Below are positions 9,430-22,546 of a stretch of DNA of 64,000 nucleotides, piece after piece (within the stretch, counting starts at the first letter, position 1; every line of letters begins with the position of its first letter). The DNA is taken from positions 32,395 through 96,394 of the forward strand of contig CACHWY010000004.1 in assembly GCA_902583575.1 (NCBI GenBank), given 5' to 3'. A program made the position numbers and the translations under genes. The notes beneath the pieces are model-generated. The model did not search any database. It had not been told where the DNA came from and saw only the letters and a program-made list of their open reading frames with translations. Origin of the DNA: an uncultured SAR86 cluster bacterium (GTDB taxonomy: Bacteria > Pseudomonadota > Gammaproteobacteria > Magnimaribacterales > D2472).

Positions 9430-10430
9430 ATTACGAAAAATTCATGCTTCAGGCAATTACAAATGCCAATTCTTTTAAATATACAGCCAAACCTAATCCT
9501 GTGGTAGGAGCTATTTTACTTAAAGATAAAAAAATAATTTCTGAAGGCTACCATGAAAGGTTTGGTGAAAACCATGCTGAAATTAATGCTTTAGAGGAAG
9601 CAAAAAAACAAATTGGTAAAACTTTCAAAGATTTTTCAGAGTTAACCTTGATTTGCACATTAGAGCCATGTAGCCACCAAGGAAAGACTGGCTCTTGTGC
9701 AAAAGAAATCGTTAAAACAGGAATAAAGAATATAGTTATAGGCTCTGAAGATCCAAATCCTAAAGTTGCAGGCAAAGGAATTGAAATTCTAAAAAAAAAT
9801 AAACTAAAAGTTACGACTGGCATACTTGAAAATTTGGTCGAAAAGCAAAATAAATTCTTTTTTTTTAAACATAAGAATAATAAACCATATATAACATTAA
9901 AAATTGCTAGATCGGTGGATGGTAAATCACATTATAAAAATAATGAACGAACATTTATAACAAATAAATCTTCTAGAACTGATGTTCAAACAATTAGAGC
10001 ATGCCATGATGCGATTCTTACTGGAGGCAACACTTTAAGATATGATAATCCAAGAATGAACGCTAGAGTTAATTTTCCTTGTAATCAACCAAGAAAAATT
10101 CTTCTAACAAGCAAATCATATGATGAAAAATTACATTTTTTTAAAGATGCTCATGTGGATGTATTTCATACCAAAAATTTGCAAAAAATTATTAGTTCAT
10201 ATGTTCCTAGTGATATTTGTTCAATACTTGTTGAGGCTGGTCCAAAACTAGCTAATGCATTTCTTAAGGCAAATTATGTAGATGAATTAATAATTTTTAC
10301 TTCTAAAAAAAAATTAGGTGAAAATGGTATTAATTGGTTTTCTGAAGTTAATGCTGTTGAAAATTATGGTTTTAAATTAGAATCCTCATATAAAATTGAC
10401 ACCGATTTAAAAGAAATATTTACAAAATGA
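9426..10430 (+). CDS. ribD: Bifunctional riboflavin deaminase/reductase
   Basis: Carries out the second and third steps of riboflavin synthesis: deamination of the pyrimidine intermediate, then reduction of the ribose. The N-terminal cytidine-deaminase domain shows [10 protein letters not shown] and the zinc cysteines in [12 protein letters not shown] (about 50-90). The C-terminal DHFR-like reductase domain starts near residue 150 with [15 protein letters not shown]. At 334 residues it is slightly short but has both domains. It overlaps nrdR and ribBX by 4 bp each, so translation is probably coupled. Confidence 0.94.
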   Translation: MNYEKFMLQAITNANSFKYTAKPNPVVGAILLKDKKIISEGYHERFGENHAEINALEEAKKQIGKTFKDFSELTLICTLEPCSHQGKTGSCAKEIVKTGIKNIVIGSEDPNPKVAGKGIEILKKNKLKVTTGILENLVEKQNKFFFFKHKNNKPYITLKIARSVDGKSHYKNNERTFITNKSSRTDVQTIRACHDAILTGGNTLRYDNPRMNARVNFPCNQPRKILLTSKSYDEKLHFFKDAHVDVFHTKNLQKIISSYVPSDICSILVEAGPKLANAFLKANYVDELIIFTSKKKLGENGINWFSEVNAVENYGFKLESSYKIDTDLKEIFTK

Positions 10431-11506
10431 ATATTAGCAACATCATAGATATTATTAAAGACATTAAAAATGGAAAAATAGTCATTATTATTGATGATGA
10501 ATCACGTGAAAATGAGGGGGATCTAGTTTGTGCTGCCGATTTAGTTACTCCAGAAATTATTAATTTTATGGCCTCTAAAGGCAAAGGATTGATATGTCTA
10601 CCAATGAGTAATGATTTGTGTAGAAAATATGACTTACAAATGATGACTAGTAATAATAGAGCAGCAAATAAAACTGCATTTACAGTCTCAATCGAAGCTG
10701 CTGATGGAATAACTACCGGTATATCAGCTGCAGATAGAGCCCATACAATCAAAACTACTGTTGATAAAAAATCAATTCCATCTGACATTGTACAGCCGGG
10801 GCATGTGTTTCCACTTAAAGCTATGAAAGGTGGGGTTTTAAGCAGAGCTGGACATACTGAAGCTGCATGTGATTTAGCAAAATTAGCCGGACTCCAGCCA
10901 GCTGGAGTGATTTGTGAAATTATGAATGAAGATGGCACTATGGCTAGAAGAGATGATTTAATAAAATTCGGGAAAGAAAATAATATTAAAGTGGGTACTA
11001 TCGCTGACTTAATTGATTATAGACTTTCTATGGATTCAACAATTGAGTTAGTGCTTGATAAAGATGTTGAAAATGAATTCGGTAAATTTAAATTAAATGT
11101 ATGGAGAGATAAGATCCATGATGATTACCATTTTTCACTCTCAAAAGGTGATATTAACTCAGTTGAATCTCCATTAGTAAGAGTTCAAACTCAAAGCATT
11201 CTTCAGGATACTTTGGGTATAAATGAATTGGGTAAAAATTGGTCTATTAGAGACTCCCTAAAGAAGATAGCTGATGAAGGAACTGGTTTGTTTGTATTAA
11301 TTAATTATAAGGATGCTAAAAGTTATTGGTTAAATAAATTAGAAGAGAAAGAAATCGAACCAAAAAATAATAGAAGAGAGATTGGAGTAGGCTCTCAAAT
11401 TTTAAGAGCTTTAGATCTTAAGAAAATAACTGTTCTCGGGACACCAACCAAATATAATGCTGTTTCTGGATTTGATATTGAAATAACAGGTTTTAAAAAT
11501 GAATAA
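10427..11506 (+). CDS. ribB: 3,4-dihydroxy-2-butanone-4-phosphate synthase, RibBX hybrid
   Basis: The N-terminal DHBP synthase domain (about 1-200) is intact: DDESRENEGDLVCAAD, then GHVFPLKA and HTEAACDLAKLAGL. It makes the four-carbon unit for lumazine. The C-terminal domain resembles GTP cyclohydrolase II but lacks its zinc ligands. Where RibA has a CxCG stretch after LVRVHSE, this protein reads LVRVQTQSILQDTLGINE, with no cysteine. This matches the RibBX arrangement described in Proteobacteria, in which the second domain is not a working cyclohydrolase. A separate ribA would be needed elsewhere. Confidence 0.88.
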   Translation: MNISNIIDIIKDIKNGKIVIIIDDESRENEGDLVCAADLVTPEIINFMASKGKGLICLPMSNDLCRKYDLQMMTSNNRAANKTAFTVSIEAADGITTGISAADRAHTIKTTVDKKSIPSDIVQPGHVFPLKAMKGGVLSRAGHTEAACDLAKLAGLQPAGVICEIMNEDGTMARRDDLIKFGKENNIKVGTIADLIDYRLSMDSTIELVLDKDVENEFGKFKLNVWRDKIHDDYHFSLSKGDINSVESPLVRVQTQSILQDTLGINELGKNWSIRDSLKKIADEGTGLFVLINYKDAKSYWLNKLEEKEIEPKNNRREIGVGSQILRALDLKKITVLGTPTKYNAVSGFDIEITGFKNE

Positions 11507-11903
11507 AGTATTGATTGTGCATACTTCTTGGTATGAAGATTATATTTCTACAATGGTTGACACATCTATCAAAAGATTAGAAAAAGATTTTGAATATGAT
11601 ATTGCAATAGCCCCCGGTTCAATTGAGCTAGCAGCGTTAGCTAAAAATAAAATATTTCATAAAAAATACGTAGGTGTTCTTTTTCATGGAATAGTAATTA
11701 GGGGTGAAACTAGTCATTATGATCTAGTAACTAATGAGACGTTTAGATCAATCGGATCTTTAGCTGAAAATTTTTATGACCTAGCAATTATTAATAATGT
11801 GATATGTGTAGAGAATGAAGATCAAATTAAAGAAAGGTTGATTAAAGTCACTCTTAAAAATACTAATGCTCTTATAGACCTTATAAATGAAAAATCTAGT
11901 TAA
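11499..11903 (+). CDS. ribH: 6,7-dimethyl-8-ribityllumazine synthase
   Basis: Condenses the pyrimidine and DHBP intermediates to lumazine; family members form icosahedral or decameric shells. The key signature is FHGIVIRGETSHYDLVTNET, including the catalytic histidine. The PGSIELA segment corresponds to the usual PGAFEIP. At 134 residues it is about 20 shorter than typical, mostly at the two ends. It overlaps ribBX by 8 bp and nusB by 17 bp. The riboflavin synthase alpha-chain gene (ribE) commonly found in this operon is not present here. Confidence 0.9.
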   Translation: MNKVLIVHTSWYEDYISTMVDTSIKRLEKDFEYDIAIAPGSIELAALAKNKIFHKKYVGVLFHGIVIRGETSHYDLVTNETFRSIGSLAENFYDLAIINNVICVENEDQIKERLIKVTLKNTNALIDLINEKSS

Positions 11904-12315
11904 TTTTAAAGTTGCTTTAAAAACAAGAGAATATCTTGTTCAAGCAATTTATCAAATGTTTTTTAACAATCAGAATCCTAGTGAAATTATTAAGCAATTT
12001 AAAAAAGAACATGAGTTGCAAAAAGTTGATTTCGAAAATTTTTCAGAATCTCTTATATCAATAAACAAGTATAAAGAGGAGTTCAAAAAAATTCTTATTT
12101 ATTTAGAAATCCAAGATAAAGATATAAATTTACTAGATAAATCAATTATATATTTTGCTATAAATGAACTTAAATTTGGCAATCTAGATCCGCTTGTTGT
12201 TATAGATGAATCATTAAGATTATCAAAAAAGTTTTCTAATCCAGATTCATATAAATTCATAAATGCATGTTTGGATAAATATATAAAAAATCCTAAGTCA
12301 GATATAGATTTTTAA
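11887..12315 (+). CDS. nusB: Transcription antitermination protein NusB
   Basis: RNA-binding helical protein that with NusE acts at boxA sites for rRNA antitermination. Visible are the N-terminal TREYLVQAIYQMFF helix and the C-terminal FAINELKFG...VVIDESLRLSKKFSNPDSYKFINACLDKY blocks (about 100-135). It is 142 residues. It closes the riboflavin operon, as in most gammaproteobacteria, and ends 1 bp from convergent purA. Confidence 0.92.
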   Translation: MKNLVNFKVALKTREYLVQAIYQMFFNNQNPSEIIKQFKKEHELQKVDFENFSESLISINKYKEEFKKILIYLEIQDKDINLLDKSIIYFAINELKFGNLDPLVVIDESLRLSKKFSNPDSYKFINACLDKYIKNPKSDIDF

Positions 12316-12316
12316 T

Positions 12317-14404
<2,088 letters not shown>

Positions 14405-14415
<11 letters not shown>

Positions 14416-15448
14416 CGTCTCCTCTTTTCTTATTTTCTTCCATTATTTTATCAAGAGGTAGATAAAGCAGATTGTTACCTCCTTCAACATCTACCATAAC
14501 TTTAGTTGAATTGGATAGAACAGATTGAAGAGCATCTAAATAAAGTCTATCTCTTGTAACAATCGGAGCTTTCTTATACTCCTCAAGTAATTTATTAAAT
14601 CTATCAACTTCACCTTCAGCGTTTGCTACTACTTCAAGTTTATAACCTTCGGCTTCTCTTATTCTTGCTTGAGCTTGGCCTCTCGCTTCAGGAACTATTG
14701 ATAAAGCATATCTTTCGGCTTCATTTTGTAATCTTTCTTTGTCTTCACGCGCAGCAACAACATCATCAAATGCGTCTTTAACTGCTGATGGAGGATCTGT
14801 CTTTTCTATGTTAACTTGCTGAACTAATAATCCTGTTGAGTAGATATTAAGGTAAGCTTGCATCCTTTCCTGAACCTCTTGTGCAATATTTTCCCTACCT
14901 ACTGTTAAGGTTTGGTCGAGCGTGAAATCACCAACAACATGTCTTAATGCGCTATCTAGCGCCTGTTTTAAACTATTTTCAGGGTCTTTTACATTTAAAA
15001 CAAAATCTTTTAAATTTGCAATTCTATATTGGGCTGAGACAGTTACATCAACTATATTTTCATCTTTAGTCAACATGCTGACTGATTGTGACTCTCTTCT
15101 AGTAATTGTAACGTTCTCCTCAAACTTTTGATCGATTATAGGAATCTTAAAGTTAAGACCGGGTTGTTGTTCTTCATTAAATTTTCCTAAACGAAGTATC
15201 ACAGCCCTTTCCTGCTCTTCAACAATATAAATAGACTGGAGACCGGCTAAAACTAAAAGGCCAAATAATGCATACATCATTATTCTTCCAGTAGGCATTT
15301 TAAATCCAGAATTATTACCCCCAGAACTATTATTCGATGAAGATTTCTTACCTCCTAAGATAGCAGAAAACTTTTTCATTAATTCATCAAAATCTGGAGC
15401 ATCGCCTTGGTTGCCCCAAGGGTCTTTATCTTTATTTTCCCAATTCAC
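14405..15448 (-). CDS. hflK: HflK, modulator of FtsH protease
   Basis: SPFH-domain partner of HflC. The cytoplasmic N-terminus has the family opening NWENKDKDPWG and a Ser/Asn/Gly-rich stretch (about 35-48). A membrane helix (about 55-73) is followed by YIVEEQERAVILRLGKFNEEQQPGLNFKIP. The rest is periplasmic band-7 and coiled coil. 347 residues. In E. coli the order is miaA-hfq-hflX-hflK-hflC. Here hfq and hflX are missing from between miaA and hflK; hflX lies at 53539-54855 and no hfq was seen in the window. Confidence 0.94.
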
Positions 15449-15507
15449 TTATATTTACCTCTTTTTTTATCTTTATTATAAACTTATGTTGGGGCTTATT
15501 ATTATAT

Positions 15508-16443
15508 TTAAAGTAAAGATATTATCTTTTTAAATTCATTTTCTATTACTTTTATTTCTTTAATTTTAACCCTTTTAAATTCTTCCCAACCTCTTAACCA
15601 AGTAATCTGCCTTTTAGCAAGCTGCCTTGTAGCAAATAATGCCTTTTCAAAAGCAACTTCTATTCCATACTCACTGTTTATATGGCCAATGGCTTGTTTA
15701 TAATTTACAGATCTTCGGATGGGATGATCTTGGCTGATATTATATTTATTTAATATATTCTCTGCCTCTTTAACCAACCCCATATCAAAAATCTCTCTTA
15801 ATCTAATCTTTATTCTTTGATGCAATTTATCTCGTTCATCTAAAATTCCAAATTGATGCACTTGATATTGATCTGATAAATTATTTTTTGGTTTATCTGA
15901 TAGAATTTTACTTAAAGGCTTTCCTGTTGCCTTATAAACTTCAAGAGCCCTAATAATTCTAATATCATCATTCTGATTTACATCTTTTGCATATATAGGA
16001 TCAATATTTTCTAATAATTTATATAAATAATTTGATTCATTCTCAACTTTTAAAGTCTCTAGTTCATTTCTGTAATCTTCATCTCTTTTGGGTAGATTAT
16101 GTATACCTTTATATAAAGAATTAAAATACATCATTGAGCCCCCAACAAAAACAGGTAATTTATTTTTTAAATGCGCTTTTTCAATTAATTTATGCGAAAT
16201 TGAATAGAAATCTGCTACTGTAAAAATAGTATTTAAATTAACAACATTGATCATGTGGTGTGGGTGTTTTCTTAATATGTCCTTATTTGGTTTTGCAGAT
16301 CCGATATCACAATCTTGATAGACCATCACAGAATCAACACTAATTAACTCAACTGGAAATTTCTTTGATAGCTCAATAGCTAATTCAGTCTTACCAGATG
16401 CTGTGGGACCAAATAAAAAAACTACTGGTTTATTTGTTTTGAT
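15508..16443 (-). CDS. miaA: tRNA dimethylallyltransferase, apparent non-canonical start
   Basis: Adds the dimethylallyl group to A37 of tRNAs reading UNN codons. The P-loop GPTASGKTELAIELSKKFP and SVDSVMVYQDCDIGSAKP are present, as are the C-terminal ATRQLAKRQITWLRGWE and the YKQAIGH segment. The first ATG (16329) lies after the P-loop and cannot be the real start. Reading upstream, the frame is open through the P-loop back to a TGA inside glnB. There is no ATG, GTG or TTG in that interval. ATC at 16443, or ATA at 16452 overlapping the glnB stop, gives an N-terminus aligning with E. coli MiaA. I annotate from ATC; a sequence error is the alternative. Confidence 0.85.
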   Translation of the reverse strand: MKTNKPVVFLFGPTASGKTELAIELSKKFPVELISVDSVMVYQDCDIGSAKPNKDILRKHPHHMINVVNLNTIFTVADFYSISHKLIEKAHLKNKLPVFVGGSMMYFNSLYKGIHNLPKRDEDYRNELETLKVENESNYLYKLLENIDPIYAKDVNQNDDIRIIRALEVYKATGKPLSKILSDKPKNNLSDQYQVHQFGILDERDKLHQRIKIRLREIFDMGLVKEAENILNKYNISQDHPIRRSVNYKQAIGHINSEYGIEVAFEKALFATRQLAKRQITWLRGWEEFKRVKIKEIKVIENEFKKIISLL

Positions 16444-16448
16444 AGTTT

Positions 16449-18036
<1,588 letters not shown>

Positions 18037-18082
18037 TAATAATTTAAAGTGTTATTAATGTAATAATACATCTTAATATCGT

Positions 18083-18955
18083 ATGAATAGAGCAATATTA
18101 ATAATTCTATTAACTTTTTGGAAGATCATAATGATTTTTCCAAGAAAAGCTCATCTTTTGTTTGCTAATTTACTAGGATTTTTATTTTTAATAAGCGACA
18201 ATAAAAGAAATAAATATAGCAAAATTAATATAGAAATGTGTTTTCCTGAACTATCTCAGCAAGAACAAAACGCTATCTATAGAAAAAATATAATATCATC
18301 AGGCAAAATTCTTTTCGATACTGGATCAGCATGGTTTTGGTCTGATACAAGGGTTAATAAAAGTATTCCATACAAAATAAATGGATTGGATGAATTAATT
18401 AATGAACAAAGACTTAGGAATGGGGTATTGTTATTTTTCAAACACTCTCTGCATTTAGAGCTTGATGCAAGAATATTGGGACTAAATGCAGAAATATATG
18501 GGGTAGAAAGAGAACATAACTCTAAATATTTTCAAGCTATCCAAAAAAATGGGAGGCTGAAAAGCATGCAGGGAGTAGTTGATAGGAAAAATATATTGGG
18601 ATTTATTAAATTATTAAAAAATGGAAAAACACTTTTATATGCTCCTGATCAAGATTATGGGATGAAAAATTCTAATGAAGTAAAATTTTTTAATCTTCCA
18701 GCTGCAACTATTAGGGCGCCATTAAAAATTGTTCAAAATACTAATTGCAAAACATTTTTTTTAAATAGTTATATAAAAAATAATGTTTTAATTTTAGATA
18801 TTGAAAAATTAAACCTAGATCATTCCAGCGAATTCAACTTTTCAGAGAATTTGAATAAATACATTGAAAATAAAATACGATTATCTCCTCATGAATACCT
18901 TTGGCAACATAGAAGATTCAAATCAACATTAGGTAAGAAAAATATATATAAATGA
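18083..18955 (+). CDS. Lipid A late acyltransferase (LpxL/HtrB family)
   Basis: Inner-membrane acyltransferase that adds a secondary acyl chain to Kdo-lipid A. The H-x4-E motif is HSLHLE (about 115-120), aligning with HFMTLE of E. coli LpxL, and the RE of EREHNSKYFQAIQ matches the next family block. The PDQDYG segment near residue 192 corresponds to the family's conserved DQ. A hydrophobic N-terminus (about 4-36) anchors it. 290 residues. It is not possible to say whether it transfers lauroyl or myristoyl chains. Confidence 0.88.
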   Translation: MNRAILIILLTFWKIIMIFPRKAHLLFANLLGFLFLISDNKRNKYSKINIEMCFPELSQQEQNAIYRKNIISSGKILFDTGSAWFWSDTRVNKSIPYKINGLDELINEQRLRNGVLLFFKHSLHLELDARILGLNAEIYGVEREHNSKYFQAIQKNGRLKSMQGVVDRKNILGFIKLLKNGKTLLYAPDQDYGMKNSNEVKFFNLPAATIRAPLKIVQNTNCKTFFLNSYIKNNVLILDIEKLNLDHSSEFNFSENLNKYIENKIRLSPHEYLWQHRRFKSTLGKKNIYK

Positions 18956-19554
18956 ACCTGAAAGAAATCGATATTGTTAAAGGTTTTATGCCATCCAATG
19001 AAGGTATGGCTCTTTTAAAATGGGCAGAAAAATTTTCAAGCATAGGTCCAATATTAGAAATTGGAACTTATTGCGGTAAATCTACATTGTATTTATGCGC
19101 TGGTGCAAAAAGCAATAATGAGAATGTATTCACAATTGACCATCACTCTGGTTCAGAAGAACATCAATTAAACGAAGAATATTTTGATGAAGAAATATAT
19201 GATCAAACTATAAATGCGATAAATACACTCCCCATTTTTATAAAAAATGTAAATAAATTTAAGGCGACTAATATAATTCCTATAGTCTCTGATTCGAAAA
19301 AAGTCTCTTTAAATTGGTCTACAAATCTTGGGATGGTATTCATTGATGGTGGTCATTCTTATGCGTCAGCTAACACTGATTATATTTCTTGGGAGCCTTA
19401 TATTGCTAAAAAAGGTGCTCTTGTAATTCATGATATATTCGAAAACCCTAAAGATGGCGGTCAAGCGCCATATGAAATATATAAAAAGGCTTTAAATAAT
19501 GGTTATAAACTTTATGGAAGAGTTTCAACTATAGCTTGTCTAATAAAGATTTGA
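18952..19554 (+). CDS. Class I SAM-dependent methyltransferase
   Basis: Rossmann methyltransferase of the Methyltransf_24-like group. The SAM-binding motif I is ILEIGTYCGKSTLYLCAGA (about 35-53) and motif II is VFTIDHHSG. An acidic MVFIDGGHSYASANTDY (about 126-142) is typical of this family, which also has metal-dependent members. 200 residues. It overlaps the acyltransferase stop by 4 bp (ATGA), so it is co-translated with a lipid A gene. The substrate is unknown; a surface glycan or lipid is plausible from context. Confidence 0.8.
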   Translation: MNLKEIDIVKGFMPSNEGMALLKWAEKFSSIGPILEIGTYCGKSTLYLCAGAKSNNENVFTIDHHSGSEEHQLNEEYFDEEIYDQTINAINTLPIFIKNVNKFKATNIIPIVSDSKKVSLNWSTNLGMVFIDGGHSYASANTDYISWEPYIAKKGALVIHDIFENPKDGGQAPYEIYKKALNNGYKLYGRVSTIACLIKI

Positions 19555-20589
19555 TTGATCTCTCTTAAATAAATCTGATGCCTTAGAAAAGTCTAGAATC
19601 GTATCTGCTGCCAAGATTGCAGCAGCAGAGGTCCAACTTGGTCTTTCTTTTGGCCAAAAAATGTTTTCTTCATATTGCCAACCCATATAGGGAATATAAT
19701 TTTTATCACAAATATTTAAAACATCTAGAAGTAACTTTTTAGCATCCTCACCTCTATCAGAAATCATTAATGCAATAATAAATTCGCATGTTTCAGCCAC
19801 AGTTATCCATGGCTCTTCAATAACACATTTAACACCTATATCTTTTACATAAAAATCATTAAAAACTTTATCTATATAGTAATCTCTTTCTTTATCATTT
19901 AGACATCCAGATAGTATTGGATAATACCAATCCATAGAAAATCTTTTTCTATCTTGAAGCAAATCAAATTTTCCTATTGGGTCTCTGATGGCGTTAGATA
20001 AGCTTTGATATGATTGAGTCCAATTAGAAATATTTTCTTTATCATTTAATAATTTACTAATAGCGATACCACATTCAATACTCTTTAAAATAGACGAAGA
20101 TCCGGTAAGCAAATAATCTTCTTCTATTTTTCCATTTTCATCAATAGACCAAGGTATTGTTCCATTCGGTATTTGTAAACTTATTGAAAATTTTAATGCT
20201 AATTTTATATTCGGCCATAGATGTTCAAGAAATTCTTTATCTTCAAAAATCTTATAAAAATGCAAAGCAGCAACAGATATATATGGTCCAAAATGAGTAG
20301 ATCTATTCTTTTCCAAGGGGTAACTATCATTATATTTTGAAAACCAGCTCCCATCAGTGTTTTGATTTTTAATTAGCCACTCAAAAGCCAATTTAGAAGA
20401 ATCTTTTTCATTCGCAAAATTAAGCCCCATTATTGATTCAATATGATCCCATGGATCATGAGAACCATCTTTATTTGAGGGTATTGCTCCTGATTCTAGT
20501 TGAATAGATTGAATATAATTACCTAGACTTTCAAATAAATTTTTATTAAATGCCTTGCTTTTATCAAGCTTCTTATTTGGTTTGTACAT
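19540..20589 (-). CDS. Alpha/alpha-toroid protein with QW-like repeats
   Basis: A 349-residue protein with helical-repeat character. NQNTDGSWF near residue 73 fits the QxxxGxW motif of the terpene-cyclase/prenyltransferase toroid fold. Weaker copies are near residue 32 (QLESGAIP) and 145 (QIPNGTIPW). SWTSAAAILA near the C-terminus is typical of such barrels and of some glycosidases. It has no signal peptide. It lies just after a methyltransferase and a GT4 glycosyltransferase on the same strand, so a glycan or glycolipid role is likely. A six-hairpin glycosidase-like enzyme is an alternative to a prenyl enzyme. Confidence 0.55.
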   Translation of the reverse strand: MYKPNKKLDKSKAFNKNLFESLGNYIQSIQLESGAIPSNKDGSHDPWDHIESIMGLNFANEKDSSKLAFEWLIKNQNTDGSWFSKYNDSYPLEKNRSTHFGPYISVAALHFYKIFEDKEFLEHLWPNIKLALKFSISLQIPNGTIPWSIDENGKIEEDYLLTGSSSILKSIECGIAISKLLNDKENISNWTQSYQSLSNAIRDPIGKFDLLQDRKRFSMDWYYPILSGCLNDKERDYYIDKVFNDFYVKDIGVKCVIEEPWITVAETCEFIIALMISDRGEDAKKLLLDVLNICDKNYIPYMGWQYEENIFWPKERPSWTSAAAILAADTILDFSKASDLFKRDQSNLY

Positions 20590-20592
20590 TCT

Positions 20593-21297
20593 TTACAATT
20601 TTTCAAAATACATTGCAAAACTTTTACCCATAATTGGGTTAAGTGATTTATCTATAATATCTAAAAATAATGGTTTTTTTAGTATGTGGTATTCAAGGAG
20701 TTTCTTATATATTTTTACTAAAAAATTAGTTTCTTGTGATTTCCAAAATAAACATCTTAACCACCAATAAGGACTATGAATAGAATGAAATTTTTCAGAA
20801 GATAAGAATTTAAAACCTGAATTTTTTATTTCAGAAACTAGCTCTTTTTGGTTAAATATTCTTAAATGTCCGCCAGGTTGATTTTGATAATCTTTTGATA
20901 ATCTCCAACATATTTTTTCAGGCCAAGAAGCTGGAACACTTGCATAAAATTTACCTCCAGGTTTTAACACTCTATGAATTTCTCTAACAGCATCATTGTA
21001 TTCATGCAGATGTTCTAAAACCTCAGAGCAAACAATCAAGTCAAAACTATTATTTGGGAAAGGCAATGAATAGGCAGAACCCTTTAAAAAGTGTACTCCT
21101 ACATTTGAAATTGATTCAAAGTATTCATATCCCTCTTCTGCTTTATTTAAAGAATCTTTATCCATATCTAAACCAATGCATCTCATATCAGGATAATCTT
21201 GCATGACTCCAAAAATATGTCGCCCTTCACCACAGCCAACATCTAACATTAAACCATCATGATATAAATCAAATTTATTAAAATTAAATGTCAGCAT
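20593..21297 (-). CDS. Class I SAM-dependent methyltransferase (Methyltransf_11)
   Basis: SAM methyltransferase with motif I LMLDVGCGEGRHIFG (about 17-31), the acidic post-I CIGLDMDKDS and the Methyltransf_11 signature FDLIVCSEVLEHLHEY, then HRVLKPGGKFYASVP. 234 residues. It overlaps the glycosyltransferase upstream by 14 bp and sits 3 bp from the toroid gene, so GT, methyltransferase and toroid form one transcript. Probably modifies a lipid-linked or surface sugar; substrate unknown. Confidence 0.83.
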   Translation of the reverse strand: MLTFNFNKFDLYHDGLMLDVGCGEGRHIFGVMQDYPDMRCIGLDMDKDSLNKAEEGYEYFESISNVGVHFLKGSAYSLPFPNNSFDLIVCSEVLEHLHEYNDAVREIHRVLKPGGKFYASVPASWPEKICWRLSKDYQNQPGGHLRIFNQKELVSEIKNSGFKFLSSEKFHSIHSPYWWLRCLFWKSQETNFLVKIYKKLLEYHILKKPLFLDIIDKSLNPIMGKSFAMYFEKL

Positions 21298-22537
21298 TTT
21301 TGAAGTCTTCTATTGTCTTTAAAATAATATTCTCATATTCTTTTGTAATTTTATCCCAATTAAATGTTTTAACTACATGTTCCCTACCCCTAACAGCTAT
21401 TTTTTGAAAGCTCTCATAATCTGATAATATTTTTCTTATTGATCCTGCTATAGCCTCGTAATTTTTTGGATCGATTAAAGTAGCATATCCTCCAACCAAT
21501 TCAGGTATGGAAGAAATATTTGTTGCTATTAAAGGAGTTCCGCAACTCATCGCCTCTATAACTGGATAACCAAAACCTTCATACAAAGAACTAACAATAG
21601 ATATGGAGCTTTTTGAGTATTCCTCTGCAATCTCTTTTTTAGTTAAATTTGATTTAAAAGTTATAATTTCTTTTATTTTAAGCTTTTTTATTAACCTTTC
21701 AGTATGTCCATTTTTTTTAGGTGCTCCAATCACCACTAAATGAATTTCTGGAAATTCTTTTTTAAGTATTTCTAATGCTTTTAATGAGTAGTCCAGTCCT
21801 TTCAATGGAACATCAGCACTTGCAGTGGTTATAAGTCTGAAAGGTATTCTTTTAATTTCTTTAATAGGTATAAATTCATTTGCATCCAAACCATTATTAA
21901 TAATATTAATTGTCTCTTCTTTACAATTAAATTCCTGAATTATTCCATTTTTTGAACTCTTAGATGGTGAAATAATACTCTTTAGTTTAGGCGCTACTTT
22001 TTTTTGCATTTTTAAAAATGAATACCACCTGTATCTCGAAATCTTATATTTTATTTTTTTTGAAGCTGCTAACTCATGTTTAAAATCATATGTAATTGGG
22101 TGATGTATGATTTCAATTAAAGGAAATCTTTTTTGTATCTCTAGCATTCCATAACTCAAAGATTGATTATCAATAATTATGTCGTATTGATTGTTCTCAA
22201 TTAAAAATTTGTTTGCTCGATCTCCAAAAGTTTTTAATTCTGGAAATCCTCCAAATAGCACTGAAATAAATTCATACCAATCATTTAAAGTTTTATTTTT
22301 CTTTTTAAAGAATTTATATAATCTATCTTTAAATGAGAATGTTTCAAATAAATTTAAACCTGGTAATTTTATAAGATTTATTCTGCTATCAAGATTTGGG
22401 TATGGGGGTCCAGATATAACATCTACCTTATGCCCCATTTGATTCAAATTATATGAAATATCTTTTACATATACTCCCTGACCGCCACCAAATTGGGCGC
22501 TCCTATAACTTAATATTGCTATATTTAATTGCTGCAA
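21284..22537 (-). CDS. Glycosyltransferase family 4
   Basis: GT-B fold glycosyltransferase. The N-terminal acceptor domain has the family glycine-rich QFGGGQGVYVKDISYNL (about 16-32). The C-terminal donor domain has STSADVPLKG-like spacing (read TTASADVPLKGLDYSLKAL) and the E-x7-E signature region SLYEGFGYPVIEAMSCGTPL (about 315-334). 417 residues, complete. The donor sugar cannot be determined. It leads the minus-strand GT-methyltransferase-toroid group next to lipid A genes. Confidence 0.85.
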   Translation of the reverse strand: MQQLNIAILSYRSAQFGGGQGVYVKDISYNLNQMGHKVDVISGPPYPNLDSRINLIKLPGLNLFETFSFKDRLYKFFKKKNKTLNDWYEFISVLFGGFPELKTFGDRANKFLIENNQYDIIIDNQSLSYGMLEIQKRFPLIEIIHHPITYDFKHELAASKKIKYKISRYRWYSFLKMQKKVAPKLKSIISPSKSSKNGIIQEFNCKEETINIINNGLDANEFIPIKEIKRIPFRLITTASADVPLKGLDYSLKALEILKKEFPEIHLVVIGAPKKNGHTERLIKKLKIKEIITFKSNLTKKEIAEEYSKSSISIVSSLYEGFGYPVIEAMSCGTPLIATNISSIPELVGGYATLIDPKNYEAIAGSIRKILSDYESFQKIAVRGREHVVKTFNWDKITKEYENIILKTIEDFKNADI

Positions 22538-22546
22538 GACTGATTA

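Noticed and set aside
15508..16329. miaA starting at the first ATG (16329)
   Set aside because: This would remove the P-loop, which is intact in the same frame just upstream.
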